Below are positions 32,733 to 40,163 of a stretch of 64,000 nucleotides of DNA, piece after piece. The notes beneath the pieces are model-generated. The model saw nothing but the letters and a program-made list of their open reading frames with translations. It searched no databases and had not been told where the DNA came from. A program made the translations under genes and the position numbers. Each line of letters begins with the position of its first letter. Positions within the stretch are counted from its first letter, which is position 1. The DNA is from Aliiroseovarius sp. F20344 (GTDB taxonomy: Bacteria > Pseudomonadota > Alphaproteobacteria > Rhodobacterales > Rhodobacteraceae): contig NZ_JALKBG010000002.1 of assembly GCF_023016155.1 (NCBI RefSeq), forward strand, positions 1-64,000. Direction: 5' to 3'.

Positions 32733-35276
32733 GTGACCCGGCCCAACCTACCCGACGGGGCGCGAAAGCGCCTTGCATGGCCCTTGGCGCTGACAAGGGG
32801 CGGGATGGTATTGGAGCGGCTCTGGCAAGCAGCATGGCCGTTGGCAACGGTGTTGCTGGTTGGTGTCGCGCTTGCGGGATTTGGCGGACTTCAAGGGTTC
32901 GTTCCCCGTGTCCTTCTGGCAATTGCTGCGCTGGTTGCCCTTGCCTTCGCCGCACGGCGGTTTGATTGGCCACAATCGGATTATGCCCTGCGTCGGCTTG
33001 ATGACAGCCTGCCCGGCCACCCCATTTCCGCCATCAGTGACGATCAGGCAACCGGGTTGGATGATCCGGCCTCGTCCGAGTTGTGGCACGCTCACCAACA
33101 CCGAATGGTGAAGCGATTGGAGAAGGTAGCACCTGTTGCCCCTAACCTTCGTGTGGCTCCGAAAGACCCATATGCTTTGCGGCTAATCGCCGTGACAGCC
33201 GCGGTTATGGCACTTGGGTTTGGAACCTGGCGAACAACATCTCCACTTGGGTCTGGCGAAGCATCGGCCGCTATCGCAGCCGCCAGCTGGGAAGGCTGGA
33301 TCGAGCCGCCTTCTTATACCGGGCAACCAAGCCTCTATTTAGGGGACCAGCCGGATGGAACGTTGGCTGTTCCCAAGGGCAGCCGTCTAACCCTGCGACA
33401 CTATGGAGACCTGCACGCGCTGGCATTTGAAGGTTCAATCCTGAAGGCGCCTGTGGGCAATACTCCAAGCATCAGTCAGCAAATTGAAAAAGGCGGCTTC
33501 CTTTCGATTGCCGGACCATATCCGCGCAGCTGGTCCATCACGGCAATCGATGATGCACCGCCGGAAATTCGCACGACTGGACCGCTAACCCGTCAGCTAA
33601 GTGGAGAGTTCACACTCGGCTTTGTCGCCACGGATGATTACGGCCTGACAAATGGCGAAGTCATCATGGAACTGGCGCTGGATCAGGTTTCACGTGAACA
33701 CGGGCTGACCATCGATCCAGAGCCGCGCGATGACCTGACCGTCGACCTGCCACTTCCCTATCGGGGCGCACGCACACTGGTCGAAGGAAGCTTGCAAGAA
33801 ACGCTTGTGGAACATCCGCTTGCAGGCCTGCCCATCACCCTGACATTGCAGGCCCAGGATGGTGCTGGCCAGTTCGGTGAAAGTGCGCCGTTCCCCATGA
33901 TTCTGCCCGCGCGCCGTTTCCTTAATCCCGTTGCAAAGGCCTTGATCGAGCAAAGACGCGACTTGTTATGGAATCGTGCCAACGCCCGCCGGGTTGCGCA
34001 GATACTACGCGCCACACTTTTCCATCCCGAAGACCTGTCCCTGCCTGAAGGACTTTACTTGCAGCTGCGAGGTGCCATCCGGCGGATTGAAGCCGGGGTG
34101 GCCTTTGGCGAGACATCAGAGGGAATGCCCAGCGATCTGCGTGACGAAGTTGCACAGGTGCTTTGGGATGTCGCTGTGGAACTGGAAGACGGCCAGTTGG
34201 ATGACGCACGCGACCGCATGCGCGAAGCGCAACGCCGCCTTGAGCAGGCCATGCAAGACGGGGCCACGCCTGAAGAGCTGGCTGAACTGATGGAGGAGTT
34301 CCGCGAGGCAACGCGTGACTACTTGGATCAACTGGCCCAACAGCAGCCCCGTGAAGACGATCCAAACGCTCCGCAAAGTGAAAACATGATCGAGCTTAGC
34401 CAGTCTGATCTGGACGAAATGATGGACCGGATCGAAGAGCTGATGCGCGAAGGCCGTCAGGATGAGGCAATGCAGATGCTCGACCAGATGCGGCAGATGA
34501 TGGAAAACATGCAAATGGCGCAAGGCGGTGAAAGCCAGCAACCCGGCGAACAAGCGCGTGAAGAACTGCGCGAAACCATGCGTCAGCAACAAGGGCTTTC
34601 CGACCAAGCCTTTCGTGACCTGCAAGAACAAGGCCAAGGATCGCAAGCCGGTGAAAACCAAGACAACGAAGGGCGCGATGGCGGTCAGGGTCGGGGGCAA
34701 AGTCATGTTGGTTCTGGCGGTGAACAGGGCAACTCTGGCGACGGCGGGGCACAAGATGACCCCTCTGGGCAACAGGGTGGCGATTTGGCGGGCCAACAGC
34801 GTGCATTGCAGAACCAACTGAATGCCCAAAGACGTAATTTGCCCGGTGCAGGCGATCCGTCCGGTCAAGCCGCGCGCGACGCATTGGACGAGGCTGGGCG
34901 CGCGATGGGCGAAGCCGCAGATGCGCTTGAACAAGGCGACATTCCCGAAGCCCTTAACCAGCAAGCCGACGCAATGGAAGCAATGCGTGAAGGGCTGCGC
35001 CGCTTTGACGAGGCCATGGCCAACGAACAAGCCCGGCAAGAGGGCGAACAAGGTGGCAATCCTGGGGAAAGCCAGAACGCGGGCAATCAAGACCCATTGG
35101 GGCGCAACCAAACTGGCAATCGCGGCGCAAACGCCACCGACAATCCGCTGGGCGACACCGAGGAAACCTATCGCCGCGCCGAAGAGCTGATGCAGGAACT
35201 CCGCCGCCGGTCAGGCGAGCCTGACAGGCCGGAATTGGAGCGTGATTATCTAAAGCGGCTGTTGGATCAGTTCTGA
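32733..35276 (+). CDS. TIGR02302/DUF4175 family large membrane-anchored protein
   Basis: An 847-residue protein. Two N-terminal hydrophobic helices (about 25-70) are followed by a third near 155-175, a beta-rich region of about 200 residues, then a long helical part (about 430-640) with repeats of Gln, Met, Glu and Arg such as DQMRQMMENMQM, and a low-complexity Gly/Gln/Asn/Asp stretch (about 640-700) before more helices. The family is conserved in alphaproteobacteria and without known function; an envelope role is plausible. The GTG at 32733 gives the family's usual start (TRPNLPDGARKRLAWPL) but its ribosome site is weak; ATG 32805 is the alternative. Confidence 0.85.
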   Translation: MTRPNLPDGARKRLAWPLALTRGGMVLERLWQAAWPLATVLLVGVALAGFGGLQGFVPRVLLAIAALVALAFAARRFDWPQSDYALRRLDDSLPGHPISAISDDQATGLDDPASSELWHAHQHRMVKRLEKVAPVAPNLRVAPKDPYALRLIAVTAAVMALGFGTWRTTSPLGSGEASAAIAAASWEGWIEPPSYTGQPSLYLGDQPDGTLAVPKGSRLTLRHYGDLHALAFEGSILKAPVGNTPSISQQIEKGGFLSIAGPYPRSWSITAIDDAPPEIRTTGPLTRQLSGEFTLGFVATDDYGLTNGEVIMELALDQVSREHGLTIDPEPRDDLTVDLPLPYRGARTLVEGSLQETLVEHPLAGLPITLTLQAQDGAGQFGESAPFPMILPARRFLNPVAKALIEQRRDLLWNRANARRVAQILRATLFHPEDLSLPEGLYLQLRGAIRRIEAGVAFGETSEGMPSDLRDEVAQVLWDVAVELEDGQLDDARDRMREAQRRLEQAMQDGATPEELAELMEEFREATRDYLDQLAQQQPREDDPNAPQSENMIELSQSDLDEMMDRIEELMREGRQDEAMQMLDQMRQMMENMQMAQGGESQQPGEQAREELRETMRQQQGLSDQAFRDLQEQGQGSQAGENQDNEGRDGGQGRGQSHVGSGGEQGNSGDGGAQDDPSGQQGGDLAGQQRALQNQLNAQRRNLPGAGDPSGQAARDALDEAGRAMGEAADALEQGDIPEALNQQADAMEAMREGLRRFDEAMANEQARQEGEQGGNPGESQNAGNQDPLGRNQTGNRGANATDNPLGDTEETYRRAEELMQELRRRSGEPDRPELERDYLKRLLDQF

Positions 35277-35298
35277 TCCACGCGGAATGCCCTATGGG

Positions 35299-35895
35299 CT
35301 ACATCCGCTTGCGCGCAGCCAATGCCGCAGAAATCGTCCCTTCATCCAGATAATCCAGCTCCCCGCCAATTGGCACACCTTGCGCCAGCGAAGAAACCAG
35401 ACATCTGTCTTCCAGTTCTTCTGCGATGTAATGCGCCGTGGTTTGCCCATCGACCGTGGCGTTTAATGCAAGGATCACCTCGGTGACCTCTTCATCCACC
35501 ACGCGCTGGATCAGGCGTGGAATGCCAAGGTCTTCTGGCCCTACGGCATCTAGCGCCGACAACGTCCCGCCCAAAACATGGTAACGCCCCTTGAAAAGGC
35601 CAGCGCGTTCCATCGCCCAAAGGTCGGCGACATCCTCGACCACACAGATCTCTCCGGTAGAGCGTTTTTCCGAGGTGCAAATATCACAACGATCTGTGGT
35701 CGAGACATTGCCACAGATCACGCATTCACGCGCTGTTTCGGCCACGGCTTGCATCGCATCGGCCAAAGGCGTCAAAACAAGCGCCCGCTTTCGGATCAAG
35801 TAAAGCACAGCCCGACGCGCGGACCGAGGCCCCAGCCCCGGCATTTTCGCCATAAGCTCAATCAGGTTTTCGATGTCACGCGGGGCTTCACTCAT
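35299..35895 (-). CDS. recR: recombination protein RecR
   Basis: A 198-residue RecR, which with RecO and RecF loads RecA at gaps. It has the N-terminal helix-hairpin-helix ([23 protein letters not shown]), the four-cysteine zinc finger ([16 protein letters not shown]) and a Toprim domain ([17 protein letters not shown]). It lies 6 nt after ybaB in the usual dnaX-ybaB-recR order. Confidence 0.97.
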   Translation of the reverse strand: MSEAPRDIENLIELMAKMPGLGPRSARRAVLYLIRKRALVLTPLADAMQAVAETARECVICGNVSTTDRCDICTSEKRSTGEICVVEDVADLWAMERAGLFKGRYHVLGGTLSALDAVGPEDLGIPRLIQRVVDEEVTEVILALNATVDGQTTAHYIAEELEDRCLVSSLAQGVPIGGELDYLDEGTISAALAARKRM

Positions 35896-35901
35896 CCGGG
35901 A

Positions 35902-36246
35902 TCAGAACGGCAGGTTCATGTCTTTGGGCAAACCCAATTCTTCGGTCAGACGGGACATTTCACTTTCCGAACGGGCTTGCGCTTTGGATTGTGCATCCTT
36001 GATGGCGGCGAGGATCAAATCTTCCACCACTTCCTTTTCATCCGGATTGAAAATGGTCGGATTGATATCAAGGCTTGTCAGAACGCCCTTGGCGGTGGCA
36101 GTGGCTTTGACCAAGCCTGCGCCGCTTTCACCGACCACGGTCATGGTCTCGAGGCTTTCTTGCAGCTCGGCCATCTTGGTCTGCATTTCCTGCGCTTTTT
36201 TCATCATCCCGGCCATATCGCCAAGACCACCCAAACCCTTGAACAT
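35902..36246 (-). CDS. YbaB/EbfC nucleoid-associated protein
   Basis: A 114-residue protein of the YbaB/EbfC family, a small dimeric DNA-binding protein. An N-terminal helix rich in Met, Lys and Gln (MAGMMKKAQEMQTKMAELQESL) precedes a beta sheet with SGAGLVKATATAKGVLTSLDINP. AGGAG lies before the ATG. It stands between dnaX and recR, the typical order in many bacteria. Confidence 0.95.
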   Translation of the reverse strand: MFKGLGGLGDMAGMMKKAQEMQTKMAELQESLETMTVVGESGAGLVKATATAKGVLTSLDINPTIFNPDEKEVVEDLILAAIKDAQSKAQARSESEMSRLTEELGLPKDMNLPF

Positions 36247-36313
36247 CTGATGCTCCTACTGTTTCAACTTGGGAATTAGATACGGGCGGCAGCCGCGCGA
36301 TACAAGATGCGGG

Positions 36314-38083
36314 TTAGTCTTCTTCGAACGGGTCCCATTCGTCTTCGACTTCCGCCAGGCCTTCTTCAGCGGCTTCTTGTACCATATCTTCGGCCGACCG
36401 GATCTCGGAGATTTGCGCCTTTGGGAAAGTCGCAAGAACGGCTTGCACCAGAGGGTGGGCGCGGGCCTCTTCTTCCAGCGCTAGCTTTTCACCATCGCGG
36501 GTTTCGGTGATGGTCGCGGCCTCGCAACCATTCACCAATGTCACGCCCCAGCGCACGCCCGTCCAACCGTGCAGACGCTGCGCCAAGCGGGCTGCCAAAT
36601 CCTGCGGGGCGGAATCAGATGGGGTGAATTCGATACGGCCCGGCTGGTAAGCGGCCAGACGCACGCCTCCTTCGACCTCAACCAGCAGCTTCACATCCCG
36701 ATTGGTACGGATTAGCTCGACCACATCTTCAAACCGCGCATAGCGCGCCAACGAGGTTTCGGCATCCGTTGCAACTGCCAAGGCAGTGGCACCGCCACTT
36801 GGGCCTGAGGGCATGGATTGCGTCGACATGGCAGGAGCGCCTGCGGTGGCTCCGCCTCCGGCAGGCATCCCACCGCCGCCACCCGGACCGGATGGTCCTG
36901 CGGGCGGCACAGGAGCGTCCTTCAATTTGCGCACCAGTTCCTCGGGCGAGGGCAGATCGGCCACATGCGTCAGGCGAATAACGGCCATTTCAGCCGCCAT
37001 CATCGCGTTGGGCGCACGGCCAACTTCCTCGATTGAGGTTAGAAGCATCTGCCACATCCGCGCCAAAACGCGCATCGGCAAAGCCTGCGCCATTTGCTGT
37101 CCACGTGTGCGTTCGTCTGGCGAGACCGTCGGATCCTCAACCGCTTCGGGCGTAATCTTGATGACGCTGACCCAGTGCGAAACCTCGGCCAAATCACGCA
37201 GAACCGCCATTGGGTCTGCCCCGTCGGCATATTGCGCGCCAAGTTCAGTCAGTGCACCTGCAGCGTCGCCCTTCAGGATCATGTCAAACAGGTCGAGTAC
37301 CCGGCCACGGTCCGCAAGCCCCAGCATGGCGCGCACTTGATCGGCAGTGGTTTCACCAGCGCCGTGGGAAATCGCCTGATCCAACAAAGACTGCGCATCA
37401 CGGGCAGACCCTTCAGCGGCCCGTGTGATCAAAGCCAGTGCGTCATCCGCAATCTCGGCCCCTTCTGCATCGGCAATCCGGCGCAGCATGGCCAACATGT
37501 CTTCCGGTTCGATCCGGCGTAGGTCAAAGCGCTGACAACGGGACAGAACCGTCACCGGAACCTTGCGAATTTCGGTAGTGGCGAAGATGAATTTCACGTG
37601 CGCAGGGGGTTCTTCCAGCGTCTTCAGCAGCGCGTTGAACGCACTGGTCGACAGCATGTGAACCTCATCGATGATATAGATCTTATAGCGGGCCGAGGCC
37701 GCCCGGTAGTGCACGCTTTCGATAATCTCGCGGATGTCGCCAACGCCCGTACGGGATGCAGCGTCCATCTCCATCACGTCCACGTGGCGTCCTTCGGCAA
37801 TCGCCACGCAATGCTCGCACTCGCCGCAAGGTTCGACCGTTGGACCGCCCTGCCCGTCCGGGCCGATGCAGTTCATGCCTTTGGCGATGATGCGTGCAGT
37901 CGTCGTCTTACCGACCCCACGAATGCCCGTCATTACGAACGCTTGCGCAATCCGGTCCGCCTCGAACGCGTTTTTCAGCGTGCGTACCATCGCCTCTTGC
38001 CCGACCAGATCGGCGAAAGTCTCGGGGCGGTATTTGCGCGCCAATACCTGATAGGCGGGCGCGTCGGTCTGGGTGTCGGTCAT
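36314..38083 (-). CDS. dnaX: DNA polymerase III subunits gamma/tau
   Basis: A 589-residue clamp-loader ATPase. Walker A GIRGVGKT (53-60), four zinc-finger cysteines (Cys72, 86, 89, 92), Walker B IIDEVHMLS, and the sensor segment FIFATTEIRKVPVTVLSRCQRF are intact. A Gly/Pro/Ala/Met-rich linker (about 395-435) connects to a tau-like C-terminal part. I do not see a clear A-rich slippery site for a gamma form. AAGG lies 6 nt before the ATG. First gene of the dnaX-ybaB-recR operon. Confidence 0.96.
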   Translation of the reverse strand: MTDTQTDAPAYQVLARKYRPETFADLVGQEAMVRTLKNAFEADRIAQAFVMTGIRGVGKTTTARIIAKGMNCIGPDGQGGPTVEPCGECEHCVAIAEGRHVDVMEMDAASRTGVGDIREIIESVHYRAASARYKIYIIDEVHMLSTSAFNALLKTLEEPPAHVKFIFATTEIRKVPVTVLSRCQRFDLRRIEPEDMLAMLRRIADAEGAEIADDALALITRAAEGSARDAQSLLDQAISHGAGETTADQVRAMLGLADRGRVLDLFDMILKGDAAGALTELGAQYADGADPMAVLRDLAEVSHWVSVIKITPEAVEDPTVSPDERTRGQQMAQALPMRVLARMWQMLLTSIEEVGRAPNAMMAAEMAVIRLTHVADLPSPEELVRKLKDAPVPPAGPSGPGGGGGMPAGGGATAGAPAMSTQSMPSGPSGGATALAVATDAETSLARYARFEDVVELIRTNRDVKLLVEVEGGVRLAAYQPGRIEFTPSDSAPQDLAARLAQRLHGWTGVRWGVTLVNGCEAATITETRDGEKLALEEEARAHPLVQAVLATFPKAQISEIRSAEDMVQEAAEEGLAEVEDEWDPFEED

Positions 38084-38191
38084 GGAAAGCCTTCGGGCCG
38101 GATTCGTGTCCGGGTCAGACTAAGGCGATGTCGGCGCGACGTCTACCGAAAGCCAATTGGTTCGCGGTGTTACTCGTGCTAGGTCCTGCAT

Positions 38192-38701
38192 ATGGAACCG
38201 CTATTTCCCATCGCCACACTGACCGCCGGGAACGGAACACTGGGCATATGTCCTCTGCCCGGCCGAAGCGGCGATTATCGCGAAGACCTTGAAACGCTGA
38301 TTCAATGGGGTCCCGACATGGTCCTGTCCATGACCACGCAGGGTGAAATGGACAGCTATGGTGCAGGCCAAATGGGTGAAGACCTGCATTCGAGTGGCGT
38401 GATTTGGCATCACCTACCAATTCGAGATTTCGGTGCGCCATCGGATAAGATCGCTACGGTCTGGCCAGGCATTTCACAAGAAGCACGTGATGTTCTGGAT
38501 CGCGGCGGCAAAGTTCTGGCCCATTGCAAAGGCGGCTGCGGGCGTTCGGGCATGGCCCTTCTCAGACTGATGTGCGAACTGGGGGAGGCCCCCGATCAAG
38601 CGCTGGCCCGGTTGCGTGCAGTGCGCCCTTGCGCAGTGGAAACCAACGCGCAAGAGCTTTGGGCAAGCATGGCCGACGCCGCGACGACCTCGCAACCGTA
38701 A
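38192..38701 (+). CDS. dual-specificity/tyrosine phosphatase-like protein
   Basis: A 169-residue protein with the Cys-based phosphatase signature HCKGGCGRSG: nucleophile Cys112 and phosphate-binding Arg118, five residues apart. A general-acid Asp is likely at residue 79 in IRDFGAP, at the expected distance before the loop. It resembles the small cyclin-dependent-kinase-inhibitor-3 / DSP-like proteins of bacteria. It should dephosphorylate a protein or a small phosphate ester in the cytosol; substrate unknown. Divergent from dnaX and convergent with rsgA. Confidence 0.82.
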   Translation: MEPLFPIATLTAGNGTLGICPLPGRSGDYREDLETLIQWGPDMVLSMTTQGEMDSYGAGQMGEDLHSSGVIWHHLPIRDFGAPSDKIATVWPGISQEARDVLDRGGKVLAHCKGGCGRSGMALLRLMCELGEAPDQALARLRAVRPCAVETNAQELWASMADAATTSQP

Positions 38702-38712
38702 AAAAGGTCAGC

Positions 38713-39744
38713 TTACCGCCCTTTACGTTTTCCCGCCCCGCGGACATGCGTGTTGACCATCTTCGAAAACTTCTTTTCCCGCGAACGAGACTGCGCCACG
38801 GTTTCCGAGTTCTTCGCCTCGCCGCGCCGCAGTTTCATCCAGCGATCCAACCGTTCCAGATCCAGATCCCCCGCCGCAATGGCAGCTTGAACGGCGCAGC
38901 CCGGTTCAGTCTCGTGCTTACAATCCGAAAAGCGGCATTGCGCTTCCAGCTCGGCCAGATCGTCAAACACGTTGTCGATCCCTTCGCGGGTATCCAACAA
39001 TCGCAGCGCGCGCATGCCAGGCATGTCGATGATCCAACCGCCTGCAAGCATTGGTCGCATAGACCGTGCGGTGGTCACGTGACGTCCCTTTGCATCATCA
39101 TCACGGATCGCACCTGTTGCCGCGTCACCACCGGTCAGCGCGTTGGTCAGCGTGGTTTTTCCGACGCCGGATGATCCGATAAAGGCGGCCGTTTGCGGTG
39201 CCTTGCACCACGCAGCTACAACAGCAGCGCTTTCCGGATCGCGTGCGTTTACCGTCAAGATAGTCAGCATCGGGTCCAGCGCCTGTGCTTCACGCTCGTA
39301 TTCGCGCGGATCATCGCACAGGTCGGCCTTAGTCAGCACCAGAACTGGATAGCAACCAGCCTCGTGCGCTAGGGCCAAGAACCGCTCTATTCGGGCGATA
39401 TTGAAGTCATCATTGCACGATGTGACAATGAAAAGAGTGTCCACGTTCGCTGCAATCAACTGTACATGCGCATCAGTTCCTGCACCGCGCCGCTGCAAAA
39501 TCGACTGACGGTCAAGAATATGTTGAATGCGCATTTCCGGATCTGCGAGCACCCAATCCCCAACGGCCAATTCCCCTGCCGAATACTTGGGCGTGGTAAG
39601 GGTAACCGCGCCTTTTTCACCAAGCGCGGTCATCTGTGCGCGATGAATTTCGGTCAGTCGGTAAGGGGTCAGGGTTTCGGGATGTTCGGCACGCGCTTGT
39701 TCGAAGGATGTCGACCATCCAAGGTCTATGAGAGTCTTTGTCAT
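38713..39744 (-). CDS. rsgA: ribosome small-subunit-dependent GTPase RsgA
   Basis: A 343-residue circularly permuted GTPase acting in late 30S assembly. The motif order is G4 (LTKADL), G1 (GSSGVGKTTL), G3 (DMPGMR), as in RsgA, followed by the zinc-binding CRFSDCKHETEPGC module. The N-terminal OB-like domain and a Lys/Arg-rich tail (VRGAGKRKGR) fit rRNA binding. ATG 39744 has AGG 7 nt upstream; ten extra codons in frame lack support. Confidence 0.94.
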   Translation of the reverse strand: MTKTLIDLGWSTSFEQARAEHPETLTPYRLTEIHRAQMTALGEKGAVTLTTPKYSAGELAVGDWVLADPEMRIQHILDRQSILQRRGAGTDAHVQLIAANVDTLFIVTSCNDDFNIARIERFLALAHEAGCYPVLVLTKADLCDDPREYEREAQALDPMLTILTVNARDPESAAVVAAWCKAPQTAAFIGSSGVGKTTLTNALTGGDAATGAIRDDDAKGRHVTTARSMRPMLAGGWIIDMPGMRALRLLDTREGIDNVFDDLAELEAQCRFSDCKHETEPGCAVQAAIAAGDLDLERLDRWMKLRRGEAKNSETVAQSRSREKKFSKMVNTHVRGAGKRKGR

Positions 39745-39822
39745 TGGTCTGCCTGATTTAGCATAAAATCTCACCCATCGCGCAGACGCGGCGTTGGGTG
39801 CATGGGGTCAGGCAGGGCCGGA

Positions 39823-39870
39823 TCAATCCGACGGACGACGACCTGCCTGAAAGGCGGTGACGACACTCAT
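39823..39870 (-). CDS. possible 15-residue peptide upstream of rsgA
   Basis: MSVVTAFQAGRRPSD. The ATG (39870-39868) has GGAGG six nt before it, an unusually good site for chance. It ends 78 nt before the rsgA start on the same strand, so it could be a leader peptide. No run of one amino acid typical of attenuators. Not recognised. Confidence 0.3.
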   Translation of the reverse strand: MSVVTAFQAGRRPSD

Positions 39871-39926
39871 AAAATCCCTCCGTTCAAATGCGTGGCCAAG
39901 TGTTGAAAGGGCCGCGCGGGCTTGGG

Positions 39927-39960
39927 TCCGACGATGTGAAACAGGGTTTCATGTGTCGGA
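39927..39960. repeat. hairpin on the 3' side of the SRP RNA gene (distal)
   Basis: Outer arms TCCGAC / GTCGGA and inner arms TGAAAC / GTTTCA enclose AGG, with a small internal loop between them. On the plus strand GTTTTC follows. Confidence 0.5.
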
Positions 39961-39975
39961 GTTTTCATCCCTCTC

Positions 39976-39994
39976 GGGGAAACCGCGTTTCCCC
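39976..39994. repeat. hairpin on the 3' side of the SRP RNA gene (middle)
   Basis: GGGGAAAC-cgc-GTTTCCCC, a perfect 8-nt stem with a 3-nt loop. Confidence 0.55.
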
Positions 39995-40002
39995 AGTCGG
40001 GC

Positions 40003-40027
40003 GTTTTAAATCCGGTGGATTTAAAAC
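40003..40027 (-). terminator. perfect 11-bp hairpin directly after the SRP RNA, possible terminator
   Basis: GTTTTAAATCC-ggt-GGATTTAAAAC on the plus strand is a perfect inverted repeat, 3 nt from the likely 3' end of the SRP RNA. It is AT-rich, and its own 3' arm supplies only a short T run on the minus strand, so a terminator or processing role is inferred. Confidence 0.45.
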
Positions 40028-40029
40028 TA

Positions 40030-40128
40030 GGTGAGAGGCTGAACACGACCCAAACGGGACTCGTTGTGGCTGCTTCCTTCCGGACCTGACCAGATTGGCG
40101 AGGCGCCTGCCCGCGCCAACCTCTCGCC
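40030..40128 (-). ncRNA. ffs: signal recognition particle RNA, small bacterial (4.5S) type
   Basis: The minus strand carries the invariant SRP core CCGGAAGGAAGCAGCC (40083-40068) preceded by GGTCAGGT, forming the symmetric and asymmetric loops that bind Ffh. The outer stem pairs CGAGAGGTTGG at the 5' end with CAGCCTCTC at the 3' end. About 99 nt long and without an Alu domain, as in most Gram-negative bacteria. A good sigma-70 promoter lies just upstream. Ends are set to within a few nt. Confidence 0.93.
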
Positions 40129-40131
40129 CCT

Positions 40132-40160
40132 CATATATGAGCCTGCGCGCGTGGATGCAA
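40132..40160 (-). promoter_or_regulatory. putative promoter of the SRP RNA gene
   Basis: On the minus strand TTGCAT (40160-40155), 17 nt, TATATG (40137-40132). RNA would begin 4-8 nt further, at the G-rich 5' end of the SRP RNA. It overlaps the spacer after the cpdB-like gene's stop. Confidence 0.6.
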
Positions 40161-40163
40161 GCC

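Larger units (their letters stand above)
39745..40029. other. intergenic region between rsgA and the SRP RNA gene
   Basis: 285 nt without a firm gene. It holds a 15-codon frame with a strong ribosome-binding site and three hairpins (39927-39960, 39976-39994, 40003-40027), listed separately. The rsgA promoter should also lie here but could not be read. Confidence 0.6.

Noticed and set aside
34116-35111. Long open frame (331 codons) on the minus strand inside the TIGR02302 gene
   Set aside because: It is antisense to a Gln/Met/Glu-rich helical region whose codon pattern leaves the opposite strand open. It has no family features and no ribosome-binding site.
36247-38083. A second, gamma-type product of dnaX by frameshifting
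   Set aside because: I could not find an A-rich slippery string in the part where it would be needed.
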